From Streptomyces sp. GS7 (GTDB taxonomy: Bacteria; Actinomycetota; Actinomycetes; Streptomycetales; Streptomycetaceae), in assembly GCF_009834125.1 (NCBI RefSeq), contig NZ_CP047146.1:5263501-5327500 (forward strand): a stretch of 64,000 nucleotides of DNA, read 5' to 3'. Below, piece after piece: positions 30,293 through 39,618 of this stretch. Within the stretch, counting starts at the first letter, position 1. Each line of letters begins with the position of its first letter. The position numbers and the translations under genes are program-made. Below the pieces are notes generated by a model, which searched no databases, was not told the origin of the DNA, and saw only the letters and a list, made by a program, of their open reading frames with translations.

Positions 30293-32620
30293 CTACGGCG
30301 CGCTGCCGCGCTGGGACTTGGGGACAAGGGCCGGGGCCACGTCGGCTCCGGCGCCGCGGTCCCGTTCCACCAGGGCCTGCCGGAGCAGCTCCAGGTTGCG
30401 GGTGACCGAGCCGCACTCGTCGTGGTGGACCGGGTACAGGACGGTGCGGCGGTCGCCGCCGGCCAGCCGCTCGGCGCACCCGGTGAGGGCGCGCAGCGGT
30501 CTGACCACGACGATGTGCAGCCAACCCAGGCAGGCGACGCCCACGGACAGGGCGAGCAGCCCGGCCAGCATGGTGCGCGCCTGGACCTCGTACGCCGCCA
30601 GTTTGAGCGCCGCGGCGGGCTCGGCGGAGACCACCTGCCAGCCCAGTCCGGCGGCCGGCCCGGACTGTGCCAGGGGCGCGGCGGCCGCCACCGACAAGCC
30701 CTCGCCCGGCCCGGCGCCCGCGTCCAGGACGGCCGACTCCGGTCTGCCCCGGCCGCCCGGCGCGGCGCCGGTCCTGTCCACGAGGCTGGTGAGGCCCCGG
30801 CTGGGAAGGGGCTGGAAGGCCCGGAAGCCGGTGCTCGACGCGAGCACCCGGTGGCGCTCGTCGGTCAGCCACACCTTGCCGAGCCCCGGCCGCGCCACGA
30901 GGTCGTTCAGCCCGTTCACCCCGATCTCGGCGACGACCACGGCCGGGGCGGTGTCCGCGGCGCCCTTGGCGTTCTTGGCGTTGCCCGCCGCAGGGATCTG
31001 GGCGTAGGCGGCGATGGTGGGGATCTTGCCGGACGTGGTGACCTGGGTGATGCCCTGACCGGTCGGTGCATGGACGAGGGTGCGCAGCGGCTGCTTGCCG
31101 ACCCGCAGCACGACGGCACCGGTGCGGTCCAGCACGTACAGCGACCGGAAGGTGGGATGGCCGGCGTGTTCGCGCCGCAGCACCTCCGTCGCCCGCTCCG
31201 GTGGCATACCGGAGATGGCCGACGCCACCGCTGCGAGGTCGGTGCAGCTCTGCCCGAGGGACTGCCGCACCCGGTCGGCGGCGGCCTCGGTGCGTGCCTG
31301 CTGGTCGGCGACGGTGGTTGCCGGTACGGCCCTGGCGGCGGGTACCCGGTTGAGCAGGAACAGCAGCGGCACCGCCCACACGGCGATCACGAGTGCGCAG
31401 ACCACGGCAACCGACCGGAGACCGGGCCGGCGTCGCACCGGCCGCACGGGCTCCGGCCCCGTCTCGCCGAGCAGTTGGCGGCGTATCGACTCCAACGCCC
31501 GGCCGACCCTGCGGGGCTCGCCGAACAGGGCGGCCGGCACCGGCCGCGCCAGTTCCTCCGCCGCCCCCGACAAGCCGCAGACACCCCTGGCCAGCCGGGC
31601 GGCGGACAGGTGCAGCCGCAGCAGCGGAAGTTGCACGGTGCGCCACAGCACCGCGGTGACCAGCAGCGCGATCACCACCAGCAGGCCCGCGGCCACGAGG
31701 GCGAACCCGGTGTGATCGGCTCCGTCCTTCGCCGGAGCCACATCCTGGGACGTGACGACCGTCAGCCCCAGGCCGGAGCTGTCGTCCTTGCCGTCCACCG
31801 CGGAGACCGATGCCCAGCCCGCGACCCTGCGCAGCCCGTCGTGACCGTCACCGAGCATGCTCCCCGAGGAGTCCCCGGCGCGTCGGCCGGCGCCGGCGGC
31901 GTCCGCCGCGGCGGCGGGCCCGGTGCGGTCGTCGGTGTCGGGCGCCGGGTCCGTGCCGACGGTGGCGGCGCTGGCGAGCACCTTGCCGTTCCGGTCCACC
32001 AGTTGACCGGTGCGCACTTCTCCGTACACCACCGGAGCAGTGGCCCTCTCCGATACGACCAGCAGGAGTTCGCGTTCGCCGGCGCCCTGGTCCCCCGTCT
32101 GGTCGCGTGCCTGGTCGTGGTTCTCGTCCTGCTTGCCGACCGCAGTGGGCACAGTGACCCGGGCGAAGAGCAGCAGCCGGGGTTCGGCACCGCCTGAAGA
32201 GGCCAGCCGGGGCGCGATGTTCGCGGTACCGGACTTCGCCAGGGCCACCGCAGCCGCCCCGGTCAGCGGCACCCCTTCACCGCCGGCGGCCACCGCTTTT
32301 CCGGTGTCCGGGTCGAGCAGCGAAGCGCCCAGCGCAGGGGGCCCGGCCGGGACGAGGGATCGCAGTACGGCCGCGGGAGTGCCGCCGTCGGCGGGTCTGG
32401 CCGACGCCGCAGCGCGACGCACCGCGGCGGCTCTGGCGTCGATGGAGGTTCTGACCGAGGCGGCGGCATCCTCGGCGATCCGGCGTTCCCCGTCGCGTAC
32501 GGCCTGGGGAACGTCCTGTTCATGAACGGTGCCGAGCCCGAGTGTGGGAAACGCGGCGACCGCCAGCAGCGCACAGAGCAGCGCCGCGATCGGCGGACGG
32601 ACCCCTCCGAGCAGTGGCAT
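30293..32620 (-). CDS. Dual extracellular-sensor membrane protein with HAMP-like ends
   Basis: A 775-residue protein built from two similar halves, each a helix, a large extracytoplasmic region and a second helix followed by a HAMP-like segment. Helices: about 8-30, near 300 (ALVAAGLLVVIALLVTAVLW), near 420 (SVAVVCALVIAVWAVPLLFLL) and near 690 (MLAGLLALSVGVACLGWLHI). The second extracellular part resembles a Cache/PAS-like fold (SLYVLDRTGAVVLRVG). The last segment VVVRPLRALTGCAERLAGGD is HAMP-like but no kinase or cyclase follows. ATG at 32620 is chosen, though its ribosome site is weak. The stop is 19 nt before pgsB, where PgsA might be expected in other systems. Confidence 0.7.
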   Translation of the reverse strand: MPLLGGVRPPIAALLCALLAVAAFPTLGLGTVHEQDVPQAVRDGERRIAEDAAASVRTSIDARAAAVRRAAASARPADGGTPAAVLRSLVPAGPPALGASLLDPDTGKAVAAGGEGVPLTGAAAVALAKSGTANIAPRLASSGGAEPRLLLFARVTVPTAVGKQDENHDQARDQTGDQGAGERELLLVVSERATAPVVYGEVRTGQLVDRNGKVLASAATVGTDPAPDTDDRTGPAAAADAAGAGRRAGDSSGSMLGDGHDGLRRVAGWASVSAVDGKDDSSGLGLTVVTSQDVAPAKDGADHTGFALVAAGLLVVIALLVTAVLWRTVQLPLLRLHLSAARLARGVCGLSGAAEELARPVPAALFGEPRRVGRALESIRRQLLGETGPEPVRPVRRRPGLRSVAVVCALVIAVWAVPLLFLLNRVPAARAVPATTVADQQARTEAAADRVRQSLGQSCTDLAAVASAISGMPPERATEVLRREHAGHPTFRSLYVLDRTGAVVLRVGKQPLRTLVHAPTGQGITQVTTSGKIPTIAAYAQIPAAGNAKNAKGAADTAPAVVVAEIGVNGLNDLVARPGLGKVWLTDERHRVLASSTGFRAFQPLPSRGLTSLVDRTGAAPGGRGRPESAVLDAGAGPGEGLSVAAAAPLAQSGPAAGLGWQVVSAEPAAALKLAAYEVQARTMLAGLLALSVGVACLGWLHIVVVRPLRALTGCAERLAGGDRRTVLYPVHHDECGSVTRNLELLRQALVERDRGAGADVAPALVPKSQRGSAP

Positions 32621-33133
32621 GTCGGCGCGACGCCGGGCGCGATGGGGACGGGGCGAGTGGGCAACCTGGTGCAGGGCAGCGTCCTCTCGGCACGTGGGGG
32701 ATGGCCGTGCAGCAACTCGAGGAGTATCGATACTGCGTTTCACACGATAATCACAAGTCCGTTCCCTTCGCGCCCACACATACGAGACAAAAGGGATCTG
32801 TATCCCCAACTCGGCCGAGAATTAGGTCGCTTACACATCTTTGCTACTGCGACCGACCTCCCGAGCGCGCCGAACCCAGGACACCGGCAGCCGCCCACCC
32901 GACGCACCGGGGCATTCCGTCGCACACGCCCCAAACAGCCACTCGACCAGCCCGCTTCACCCGCACACGCCACACCGGAACGTGGGGTGGCACCCTCGAT
33001 CACCAACCGTCCCCGAGCGAGAACTCTCCGCACAATCAGGGGGGTTGGCTTGGCCATGGCAAACTACCCACTACGATGAGCGCCACCGCTCGCCGGTCAT
33101 CTCGCGAACGCCCCCACGGAGACGAGGCTGCCC
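32621..33133. other. Divergent promoter region
   Basis: About 510 bp between two divergent genes. It is AT-richer around 32730-32850 and contains the 12-bp palindrome AGTATCGATACT at 32723-32734. TTGGCC (33050) and TACGAT (33072) with 16 nt between might be the promoter of the plus-strand hydrolase. No gene is seen. Confidence 0.45.
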
Positions 33134-34387
33134 ATGAAGCACGCACGAAAGCGCCAGAGCCGGCTGCGCGCCCGGGTCGCCGGTACCACAGGAGCACTGG
33201 CCGTCGTCCTGGGTGCCGGGGTCGTGCCCGCCACCGCCGCGGCGAAGACCGCCGGTACGCCCACGACAGTGACCAAGCCCGAGGACACCCCGCAGGCCCC
33301 GGGCCAGTTGACCCTCCCCGCCCCCACCGGTTCCCATCGCGTCGGTACGGTCGACCTCCACCTGCGCGACACCAGGCGCGCGGATCCGTGGATACCCGGA
33401 AACCAGCCTCGGGAGCTGATGGTCACGCTGTGGTACCCGGCCACGCACACCAGCCGCTATCCCGCCACCCCTTGGATGCAACCCGCAGCGGCCGCCCACT
33501 TCCTGGCGGCCCGTCAGATGCCGCCGGGCGCGGTGACCCTGCCCACCACCGCCGGCCACACCGGCGCCCCGGTCGACCACAAGGCCGGCAAGCTGCCGGT
33601 GCTGCTGTACTCAACCGGACTGCACGGGGACCGCGCGATGGGCACCGCACTGGCCCAGGACCTGGCCAGCCGCGGCTACTTGGTCGTCACCATCGACCAC
33701 ACCCACGACGCCGGCGAGGTGGAGTTCCCCGGCGGGCGGCTTGAGCTGAACACCATGCCGGCGGGGACCCACGCGTCCCACACGATCGCCGTCCGGGCGG
33801 CGGACACCCACTTCGTGATCAACCAACTTGCCGCGCTCGCCCGGGGCCACAACCCCGACGTCGACCACAAGGCCCTGCCCCACGGGCTGTCCAAGGCCGT
33901 GGACATGCACCGTATCGGGATGTTCGGCGCATCCCTCGGCGGCGGGACCGTGCCCGCGGCCATGCACGCCGACTCCAGGATCCGCGCGGGGGCGGACCTG
34001 GACGGCCAGTTCTTCGGGTCGGAGATCAGCAAGCCACTCGACCGCCCCTTCCTGCTGTTCAGCTCCCAACACCACAACCGCAACGACGACTCCAGCTGGG
34101 CGAGGCTCTGGAAGCACCTGCACGGAGAGCGGATCGACCTGAAGCTGCGCGGCGCCGAGCACAACTCCTTCACCGACAGTGAGGCCCTACTCCCCCAGGC
34201 ACCGGCCGCCTTCGGACTCACCCCTCCCCAACTGGTCCAGATTCTGGGCACCATCGCCCCGACCCGCGCCATCGAAATCCAACGCACCTACCTCGCGGCC
34301 TTCTTCGACAAGGAACTGCGCCACCACCACAGTCACCTGCTCGACGGCCCGTCACACCACTACCCGGAAGTCGCCTTCGTGCGCTGA
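33134..34387 (+). CDS. Secreted alpha/beta hydrolase, PAF-acetylhydrolase-like
   Basis: A 417-residue exported protein. The signal peptide runs through RLRARVAGTTGALAVVLGAG with a cleavage region near ATAAA. The enzyme domain has LPVLLYSTGLHGDRAMGTAL (oxyanion side), LVVTIDHTHDAGEV, the nucleophile elbow FGASLGGG, and a late histidine in GAEHNSFTD. This layout matches platelet-activating-factor acetylhydrolase isoform II/cutinase-like lipases, which release short acyl groups. ATG at 33134 has GGAGACGAGG upstream. It is followed by a clear hairpin terminator. Target lipid or ester unknown. Confidence 0.85.
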   Translation: MKHARKRQSRLRARVAGTTGALAVVLGAGVVPATAAAKTAGTPTTVTKPEDTPQAPGQLTLPAPTGSHRVGTVDLHLRDTRRADPWIPGNQPRELMVTLWYPATHTSRYPATPWMQPAAAAHFLAARQMPPGAVTLPTTAGHTGAPVDHKAGKLPVLLYSTGLHGDRAMGTALAQDLASRGYLVVTIDHTHDAGEVEFPGGRLELNTMPAGTHASHTIAVRAADTHFVINQLAALARGHNPDVDHKALPHGLSKAVDMHRIGMFGASLGGGTVPAAMHADSRIRAGADLDGQFFGSEISKPLDRPFLLFSSQHHNRNDDSSWARLWKHLHGERIDLKLRGAEHNSFTDSEALLPQAPAAFGLTPPQLVQILGTIAPTRAIEIQRTYLAAFFDKELRHHHSHLLDGPSHHYPEVAFVR

Positions 34388-34394
34388 ACGGACC

Positions 34395-34414
34395 GGGGGC
34401 CGGTGACGGCCCCC
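34395..34414 (+). terminator. Hairpin terminator after PAF-AH-like hydrolase
   Basis: A perfect 8-bp GC stem GGGGGCCG/CGGCCCCC with the loop GTGA, 8 nt beyond the stop. Confidence 0.7.
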
Positions 34415-35145
34415 GCCTGAGGCCCCCCACGGCACGGCCGGATCCCGGACAGCTCCGCCGCCCGTCCCCCCGGCACTCCGACCTCCTCATCAAGGGTACC
34501 CAACTCAGATGCCGTCCCGGCCAGTTGGCGCACATCCCCACACCCAAGTAACGCCTTTCTTTAGCAGCCGCTTCCCGTGCTAGAAACGATCTCACTCGTT
34601 CGACGGGGCGGCGCGCGGCGTCGCGGCAGGGGGAATTCCACGATGGACAGATCAGCGAAGGGCACGGGCGGCCGCTGTCGCCGCCCGGGTGATCGGTGCG
34701 ACCAGCACTTCACCGGAAGAGGTAACTCACCTTCACCACGAGGGAACTGACCACCCTTCACTTCAGTCCGAAGAGCACGTCGCATTCGGTGTCGCCAGGG
34801 GCCGTTCGACTCCCGACTCCCCCACGGCTGCTTGCGAGCGGTACGGCCACGCCACCTCCGGTACGAGGTTGACGACACCTTCCCGGTGAGCAGGAGACGC
34901 CCGGTGCGGCGGTCACCAGCCGCAACTGCTCCCCTTCCCTGCCACCAGGGCCAGGCACCGACGGCATGTCGGGCTGTCCGGCCGGCCTCTCCACGCTGCG
35001 CCGCGGGTCCGGCCTGCTCGCCGCGGGTTCGGCCGGCGGCGAGCACCGCGCCGGCGCCACGGACGGGTACCTGCCGACGGACCGGACCAGGGGTCATGCG
35101 CCGCTGAGCACGGTCCGCTCATCACCACTCCGGAAAGGAAACGCA
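34415..35145. other. Interval without a supported gene
   Basis: About 730 bp. Open frames on both strands are arginine- or glycine-rich and lack ribosome sites. It should include the promoter of the small secreted protein; CGGAAAGGAA just before 35146 is that gene's ribosome-binding site. No repeats of note. Confidence 0.45.
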
Positions 35146-35604
35146 GTGCGATCCACACGCATGCTGACATCGGGAGCCGCCGTTCTGGCGTCCTCCGCCA
35201 TGCTCCTGGCCCTCGGCCAGTCCTCGGCGACGGCAGCCGGTGTCACGTCCGCGGGCGGGGACGTCCCGTGGACGGCCACGTACGGCACGGCCACGGCATC
35301 GGGCACCAGGTCGCTGGAGTCCAACGGCGGCCTGTCCTCCAAGCTCATCGTCAAGGGCACCTTCAAGAACACCGGGAAGGACTGCTACTCGGTGTGGACC
35401 CAGTGGACCTACGACATGTCGCCCATGCCGGCCACCAAGCAGTCGACCCTGTGCGGCGCCGGCACTCAGGCGGTCGACCTGAGCATTGCCAACTACAGCC
35501 TCACCACCACCGGTTCGGTCTTCATATGCCGCGGTGACAAGGACGCCACGGACTGCGGCCCGCAGGAGTCGCTGACCAGCTGGCCGGTCAAGCCCACCAG
35601 CTGA
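35146..35604 (+). CDS. Small secreted protein of unknown function, 152 aa
   Basis: The signal peptide (RSTRMLTSGAAVLASSAMLL, cleavage near SATAAG) is followed by a mature domain of about 120 residues with beta-strand character: WTATYGTATASGTRSLESNG, LIVKGTFKNTGKDCYSVWTQW, and TGSVFICRGDKDATDCG. Four cysteines are in positions that could form two disulfides. GTG at 35146 with AAAGGAA before it. I recognise no family; it looks like an extracellular beta-sandwich, perhaps an inhibitor or binding protein. A 19-bp hairpin follows. Confidence 0.8.
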   Translation: MRSTRMLTSGAAVLASSAMLLALGQSSATAAGVTSAGGDVPWTATYGTATASGTRSLESNGGLSSKLIVKGTFKNTGKDCYSVWTQWTYDMSPMPATKQSTLCGAGTQAVDLSIANYSLTTTGSVFICRGDKDATDCGPQESLTSWPVKPTS

Positions 35605-35956
35605 CCCGTCCGCCCCCGTCCCGGTTCCACTCCGGTAGCGGCTGTCCGCTCTGGTGAAGGACGGGGCCGGCGAACCCGCCGGCCGGCTCGCCTGCCCGGG
35701 ACATGTCCGGGCAGGCGAGCCGGCCGCTTCGACGTTCGCCGAGCCGCTGGGCGGATTCGCCCGCGTCCCCCGCTACCATTCCGTCTCGGCGTGGGTCAGT
35801 GGATCTTGCCGTGCCCGTGGGCCGGCCGGGTCGGCCGGGAACTCCTCGGCCGGGACGCCGACCTGCCCCGGCCGTCGAGGATGCACCGAGGCCGCTGACG
35901 AGCCGTCCGCCCCACCGCGGCGGCTCGATCACGTGGGCCCTCGGTCGGAACGCAAG
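35605..35956. other. Interval with terminator and channel-gene promoter
   Basis: About 350 bp holding the 19-bp hairpin at 35681-35725. The open frame extending upstream of the membrane protein here has no conserved content and crosses the hairpin, so I exclude it. Confidence 0.5.
35681..35725 (+). terminator. Exceptionally long hairpin (19-bp perfect stem)
   Basis: Left arm GGCCGGCTCGCCTGCCCGG (35681-35699) pairs exactly with 35707-35725 around a 7-nt loop GACATGT. It lies 77 nt after the small secreted gene. Confidence 0.75.
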
Positions 35957-37051
35957 GTGACTGTGGTGCGTGTACTGCTGGGCATCGCCGGTGCCGTCGT
36001 CGTACTCGGGATCTTCTCCTCCGTACTGCGCACCCTGGTGATCCCCCGCCCGACGCTTTCCGGCTTCACCCACATCGTGCAGCGCCTGGTCCACCGCGCG
36101 TTCCAACTGATCGCCGACCGGTCGACGAGCGCGGAGACCAAGGACCGGGTGCTCGCACCGGTGGCGCCACTGGCCATCGTGGTGACCCTGATCAGCTGGC
36201 TGGCATCGTTCCTGGTCGGCTACGCCCTGCTGGAGGCCGCCGTCAGCCAACTCGGTGTACGGGAGGCGCTGACCGAGTCCGGATCGTCGCTGCTCACACT
36301 GGGCTTCGCCAGTGGCAACCGGGCCACGCTGAACGCCATCGACTTCTGCGCCGCCGCCACCGGACCCATCGTCATCGGCCTCCAGGTCGGGTATCTGCCC
36401 ACCCTCTACAGCGCCTACCAGAGCCGCGAGACCGAGGTCACCCTGCTCCAGGCCCGTGCGGGCTCACCGCCCTGGGGGCCGGAGATCCTGGTGCGGTACG
36501 CGCAGGTCGAACTGCTGGACAACCTCACCGAGTTGTTCCGCAACTGGGAACGGTGGAGCGCCGCGGTGAGCGAGAGCCACACCACCTACCCGGTCCTGAT
36601 CCACTTCCGGTCGCCCAAGGCCACCCGCAACTGGCTGATCGCGCTGCTCGCCGTCATGGACGCCGCGGCACTGCGCATGGCCCTCAACCCGTCCCAGCCG
36701 AAGTCGGAGGTCCGGCTGGCGCTGCGGGCGGGCTTTGTCTGTCTGCGCGACATCGCGGACATACGCGGTATCCCGTACGACCTCGACCCGCATCCCGACG
36801 ACCCTGTCCAACTCACCTACCAGGACTTCCTGATGGGGATCGAGCGGTTGCAGGAGCGTGGCTACCCGATGGAACGCACCCCCGAGGAGGCGTGGCCGCA
36901 CTTCCGCGGCTGGCGGGTCAACTACGAGTCGATCGCCTACCGGCTGGCCCTGGACATCGACGCGGTTCCGGCTCCGTGGTCCGGTCCGCGCCGCACCCCC
37001 GTGACCATCCGGACCCCGCTCACCCCGGTCGACCGCCGACCGGTCACCTAG
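35957..37051 (+). CDS. Channel-like membrane protein, function unknown
   Basis: A 364-residue protein with three to four N-terminal hydrophobic helices (VRVLLGIAGAVVVLGIFSSV, VAPLAIVVTLISWLASFLVG, and TGPIVIGLQVGYLPTLYSAY) and a helical cytoplasmic C-terminus of about 220 residues. Between helices two and three is a pore-loop-like stretch SGSSLLTLGFASG, reminiscent of a K+ channel filter (T-x-G-[YF]-G) but lacking the final glycine-aspartate. Streptomycetes carry conserved proteins of this kind without known function. I use GTG at 35957 (GGAA upstream); a GTG nine bases later is also possible. It converges with the L,D-transpeptidase. Confidence 0.7.
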   Translation: MTVVRVLLGIAGAVVVLGIFSSVLRTLVIPRPTLSGFTHIVQRLVHRAFQLIADRSTSAETKDRVLAPVAPLAIVVTLISWLASFLVGYALLEAAVSQLGVREALTESGSSLLTLGFASGNRATLNAIDFCAAATGPIVIGLQVGYLPTLYSAYQSRETEVTLLQARAGSPPWGPEILVRYAQVELLDNLTELFRNWERWSAAVSESHTTYPVLIHFRSPKATRNWLIALLAVMDAAALRMALNPSQPKSEVRLALRAGFVCLRDIADIRGIPYDLDPHPDDPVQLTYQDFLMGIERLQERGYPMERTPEEAWPHFRGWRVNYESIAYRLALDIDAVPAPWSGPRRTPVTIRTPLTPVDRRPVT

Positions 37052-37084
37052 GGTCTGTCCGATGGGTCAGGGGCGGACAGGCCC
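37051..37084. terminator. Bidirectional hairpin between convergent genes
   Basis: An 11-bp stem GGGTCTGTCCG/CGGACAGGCCC with one G-T wobble and a 12-nt loop, starting at the last base of the upstream stop codon. It can serve both convergent transcripts. Confidence 0.7.
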
Positions 37085-37143
37085 TGGGCGGTGTCGCCTG
37101 CCGCGGGGCTGCCCGCCGGTTTCCCGTACGGGGCGGGAGCCGG

Positions 37144-38448
37144 TCACAACGCGCTGCCCGCCTGCCAGTCGGACCAGGACAGGTTCCATCCGTTGAGGCC
37201 GTTGTCCGGTTTGACGGTCTGCTCGGGCGAGTTCCTGACGACCACGACATCGCCGACGAGCGACTGGTCGAAGAACCACTTGCCGAGGGTCTCACCCCCG
37301 CCACCCTTGCTGTCCCGCAGCCCGATGCAACCGTGGCTGGTGCCGGTGCGGCCGAAGTCCGACGGGTTGCCCCAGTAGTTGCCGTGGACGAAGGTGCCCG
37401 AGGCCGACAGCCGCATCGCATGCGGCACATCAGGGATGTCGTAGGTCTTCCCGGGGTTGCCGAAGCCCACGGTCGAGCCGTCCATCCGGGTCTGCACGAG
37501 CTTCTCCGAGATCACCATCTGGCCGTTGTAGGTCGGGTTCTTCGGGCTGCCACCGGAGATCGGCACGGACTTGATGGTCCTGCCGTCGCGAACGACCGTC
37601 ATGGTCTGGGTGTTCATGTCGACGGTGGAGACCTGGGACCGGCCGACGGTGAAGGTCACCGTCTTGGACTGCACGCCGGTGATGCCGCCGCCGCCCTTCA
37701 CGCCGTCCAGGTCGATCTTCATCGTGACCTTGGAGCCGGCCTTCCAGTACTCCTGGGGCCGGAAGTCCAGGCGCTGGGAGCCGAACCAGTGGCCGACGAC
37801 CTGCTGGCCGCTGCTGGAGGTCACCGTGATGTGGGACTGGACGTCCTTCTTGTCGGTGATCGACCGGTCGAAGTCGAAGGACACCGGCATCCCCACGCCG
37901 ACGGTCTTGCCGCCGTCGGGGGTGTAGGAGGCGGTGAAGCTGTTCTTCGGGGAGACCGTGGTGAACGTGGCGTTCTCGGTGGCCGTCCGGCCGCGGTCGT
38001 CCTTGGCGGTGGCGACCAGCTGGTACTTGGTACCGCGCTCCAGCCGGGCCGAGGGCTCCCAGGAGGAGCCGTCGGCGGCTATCGAGCCCTTGATCGGGGC
38101 GCCGTCGTCCACCCGGACCAGCCGTACGCCGGTCAGCTTGCCGCCGCTGACCCTGACGCCGGTGGTGAGTCCGGCGTCGGTGGCGCCGTTCCGCGCCGAG
38201 ACCTTGATCCTCGGGCCGGACGCGTCCTTGGCTCCTTCGTCGCCGCTCGCCGCGCCGCTCCCGCCGCACCCGGACAGGGCCATCGCACCCGTGGTGATCA
38301 GCACCGAGGCGGCGAGCACGCCGCGCTTCTGCCGGCGGCGGCGCGGCGCCGCAGGCGGCGGCTGCCCCACTGACAGGGGCAGCCGAGGGCGCGGGGTGCG
38401 CAACCGCGCAGGCGCGGGGATATCGGACGGTGTCACGAGCAGCTCCAT
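37144..38448 (-). CDS. L,D-transpeptidase lipoprotein (YkuD) with Ig-like domains
   Basis: A 434-residue envelope enzyme. A long basic N-terminus precedes the helix GVLAASVLITTGAMALSGCG, whose ALSGC is a lipobox. Two Ig-like domains follow (roughly 75-165 and 170-285), then the YkuD catalytic domain with the SHGCIGLRD signature, Cys374 nucleophile and His372. A short C-terminal tail ends NGWNLSWSDWQAG. The domain order matches mycobacterial/streptomycete L,D-transpeptidases that make 3-3 peptidoglycan crosslinks. Start ATG at 38448; a later start closer to the lipobox is possible because the first about 38 residues are proline/arginine-rich. Confidence 0.92.
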   Translation of the reverse strand: MELLVTPSDIPAPARLRTPRPRLPLSVGQPPPAAPRRRRQKRGVLAASVLITTGAMALSGCGGSGAASGDEGAKDASGPRIKVSARNGATDAGLTTGVRVSGGKLTGVRLVRVDDGAPIKGSIAADGSSWEPSARLERGTKYQLVATAKDDRGRTATENATFTTVSPKNSFTASYTPDGGKTVGVGMPVSFDFDRSITDKKDVQSHITVTSSSGQQVVGHWFGSQRLDFRPQEYWKAGSKVTMKIDLDGVKGGGGITGVQSKTVTFTVGRSQVSTVDMNTQTMTVVRDGRTIKSVPISGGSPKNPTYNGQMVISEKLVQTRMDGSTVGFGNPGKTYDIPDVPHAMRLSASGTFVHGNYWGNPSDFGRTGTSHGCIGLRDSKGGGGETLGKWFFDQSLVGDVVVVRNSPEQTVKPDNGLNGWNLSWSDWQAGSAL

Positions 38449-38672
38449 ACAGGGCGGGGAGGTCGGCCAGGGTCAGCCAGGGCTGTACGACGTCGGTGGC
38501 CAACGGTAAGGAGTGCTTCTAAACCGATCTCTTACGACTCGGCGTCCGGCGCCCCGGCCATGTCCCCGGTTATGGCGCAGCCGGCAGGTGTCCGGCGCGA
38601 TGCCGCGAGGTGGCGGGGCCGCAGGACTCCGGGCGATCGGCAGTGCGCCCTTCGGCGGACTCCGAGAGCCGC

Positions 38673-39581
38673 TCAGGGGTTCCGGCGGTGCAGGGAGTCG
38701 AGCAGGGCGATCTCGTCCGCGGAGAGCCGGAGGGCGCCTGCGGCCACGTTCGATGCCAGGTGGCCGGGGTCACCGGTGCCCGGGATGGCCAGTACGTGGG
38801 GGCCGCGGTGCAGGGTCCAGGCGATCCGCACCTGGGCGGGGCCGGCCCCGTGTGCCCGGGCGACGGCCAGGATCTCCGGGGGTTCGCTGCCGCTCGCGCC
38901 GGCTTGGCGTCCCTCGGCGGCGATCGCGTAGAACGGCACGAAGGCGACGCCCTGCTCGCCGCAGGTGCGGACGAACGCGTCCTGCTCGGGCCGCACTCCG
39001 AGGCCGTACATGTTCTGCACGCACACCACGGGCGCGATGGCCTGAGCCTCGGCGAGGTGATGGGGGTGGACGTTGGAGATGCCGAGGTGGCGGATGAGTC
39101 CGGCCTCGCGCAGCTCGGCCAGCGCACCGAAGCGCTCGGCGATCGAATCGGTGCCGGCGATGCGGAGGTTCACCACGTCCAGGTGGTCACGGCCGAGCTG
39201 GCGCAGGTTCTCCTCGACCAGTCCGCGCAACTGCTCCGGCCTGGCGTGGGGCAGCCACGCTCCCGACGGGTCGCGTGTCTCCCCGACCTTGGTGGTGATG
39301 ACGAGGTCGTCCGGGTAGGGGGCCAGGGCCCGGTTGATCAGTTCGTTGGCCGAGCGCAGCGCGGAGAAGTAGAACGCGGCGGTGTCGATGTGGTTCACGC
39401 CGAGCTCGACGGCGCGGCGAAGCACGCTGATCGCCTGGTCGCGGTCGCGCGGGACGGCCTCGGGCACGAGCGCCTTGCCGGTCTGCGGCAGGCGCATCGC
39501 CCCGAAGCCGATCCGGTTGACCGTCAGGTCTCCCAGCTTCCAGGTTCCCGATGCGGCGGCGGTGATCGTCTCTGAGGTCAT
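38673..39581 (-). CDS. Aldo/keto reductase
   Basis: A 302-residue NADPH-dependent oxidoreductase. The barrel starts LTVNRIGFGAMRLPQTGKAL, Asp and Tyr of the tetrad are in NHIDTAAFYFS, the lysine in VITTKVGE, and LGISNVHPHHLAEA plus IPGTGDPGHLASNVAA bind the cofactor. ATG at 39581; the frame stays open upstream across the next gene's start without meaning. It is divergent from an ArsR/DUF5937-type regulator only 66 bp away, so it is probably that regulator's target. Substrate unknown. Confidence 0.92.
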   Translation of the reverse strand: MTSETITAAASGTWKLGDLTVNRIGFGAMRLPQTGKALVPEAVPRDRDQAISVLRRAVELGVNHIDTAAFYFSALRSANELINRALAPYPDDLVITTKVGETRDPSGAWLPHARPEQLRGLVEENLRQLGRDHLDVVNLRIAGTDSIAERFGALAELREAGLIRHLGISNVHPHHLAEAQAIAPVVCVQNMYGLGVRPEQDAFVRTCGEQGVAFVPFYAIAAEGRQAGASGSEPPEILAVARAHGAGPAQVRIAWTLHRGPHVLAIPGTGDPGHLASNVAAGALRLSADEIALLDSLHRRNP

Positions 39582-39618
39582 GCCGGAATGATCTCCACGC
39601 GGTACGGTGGCCGCCATT

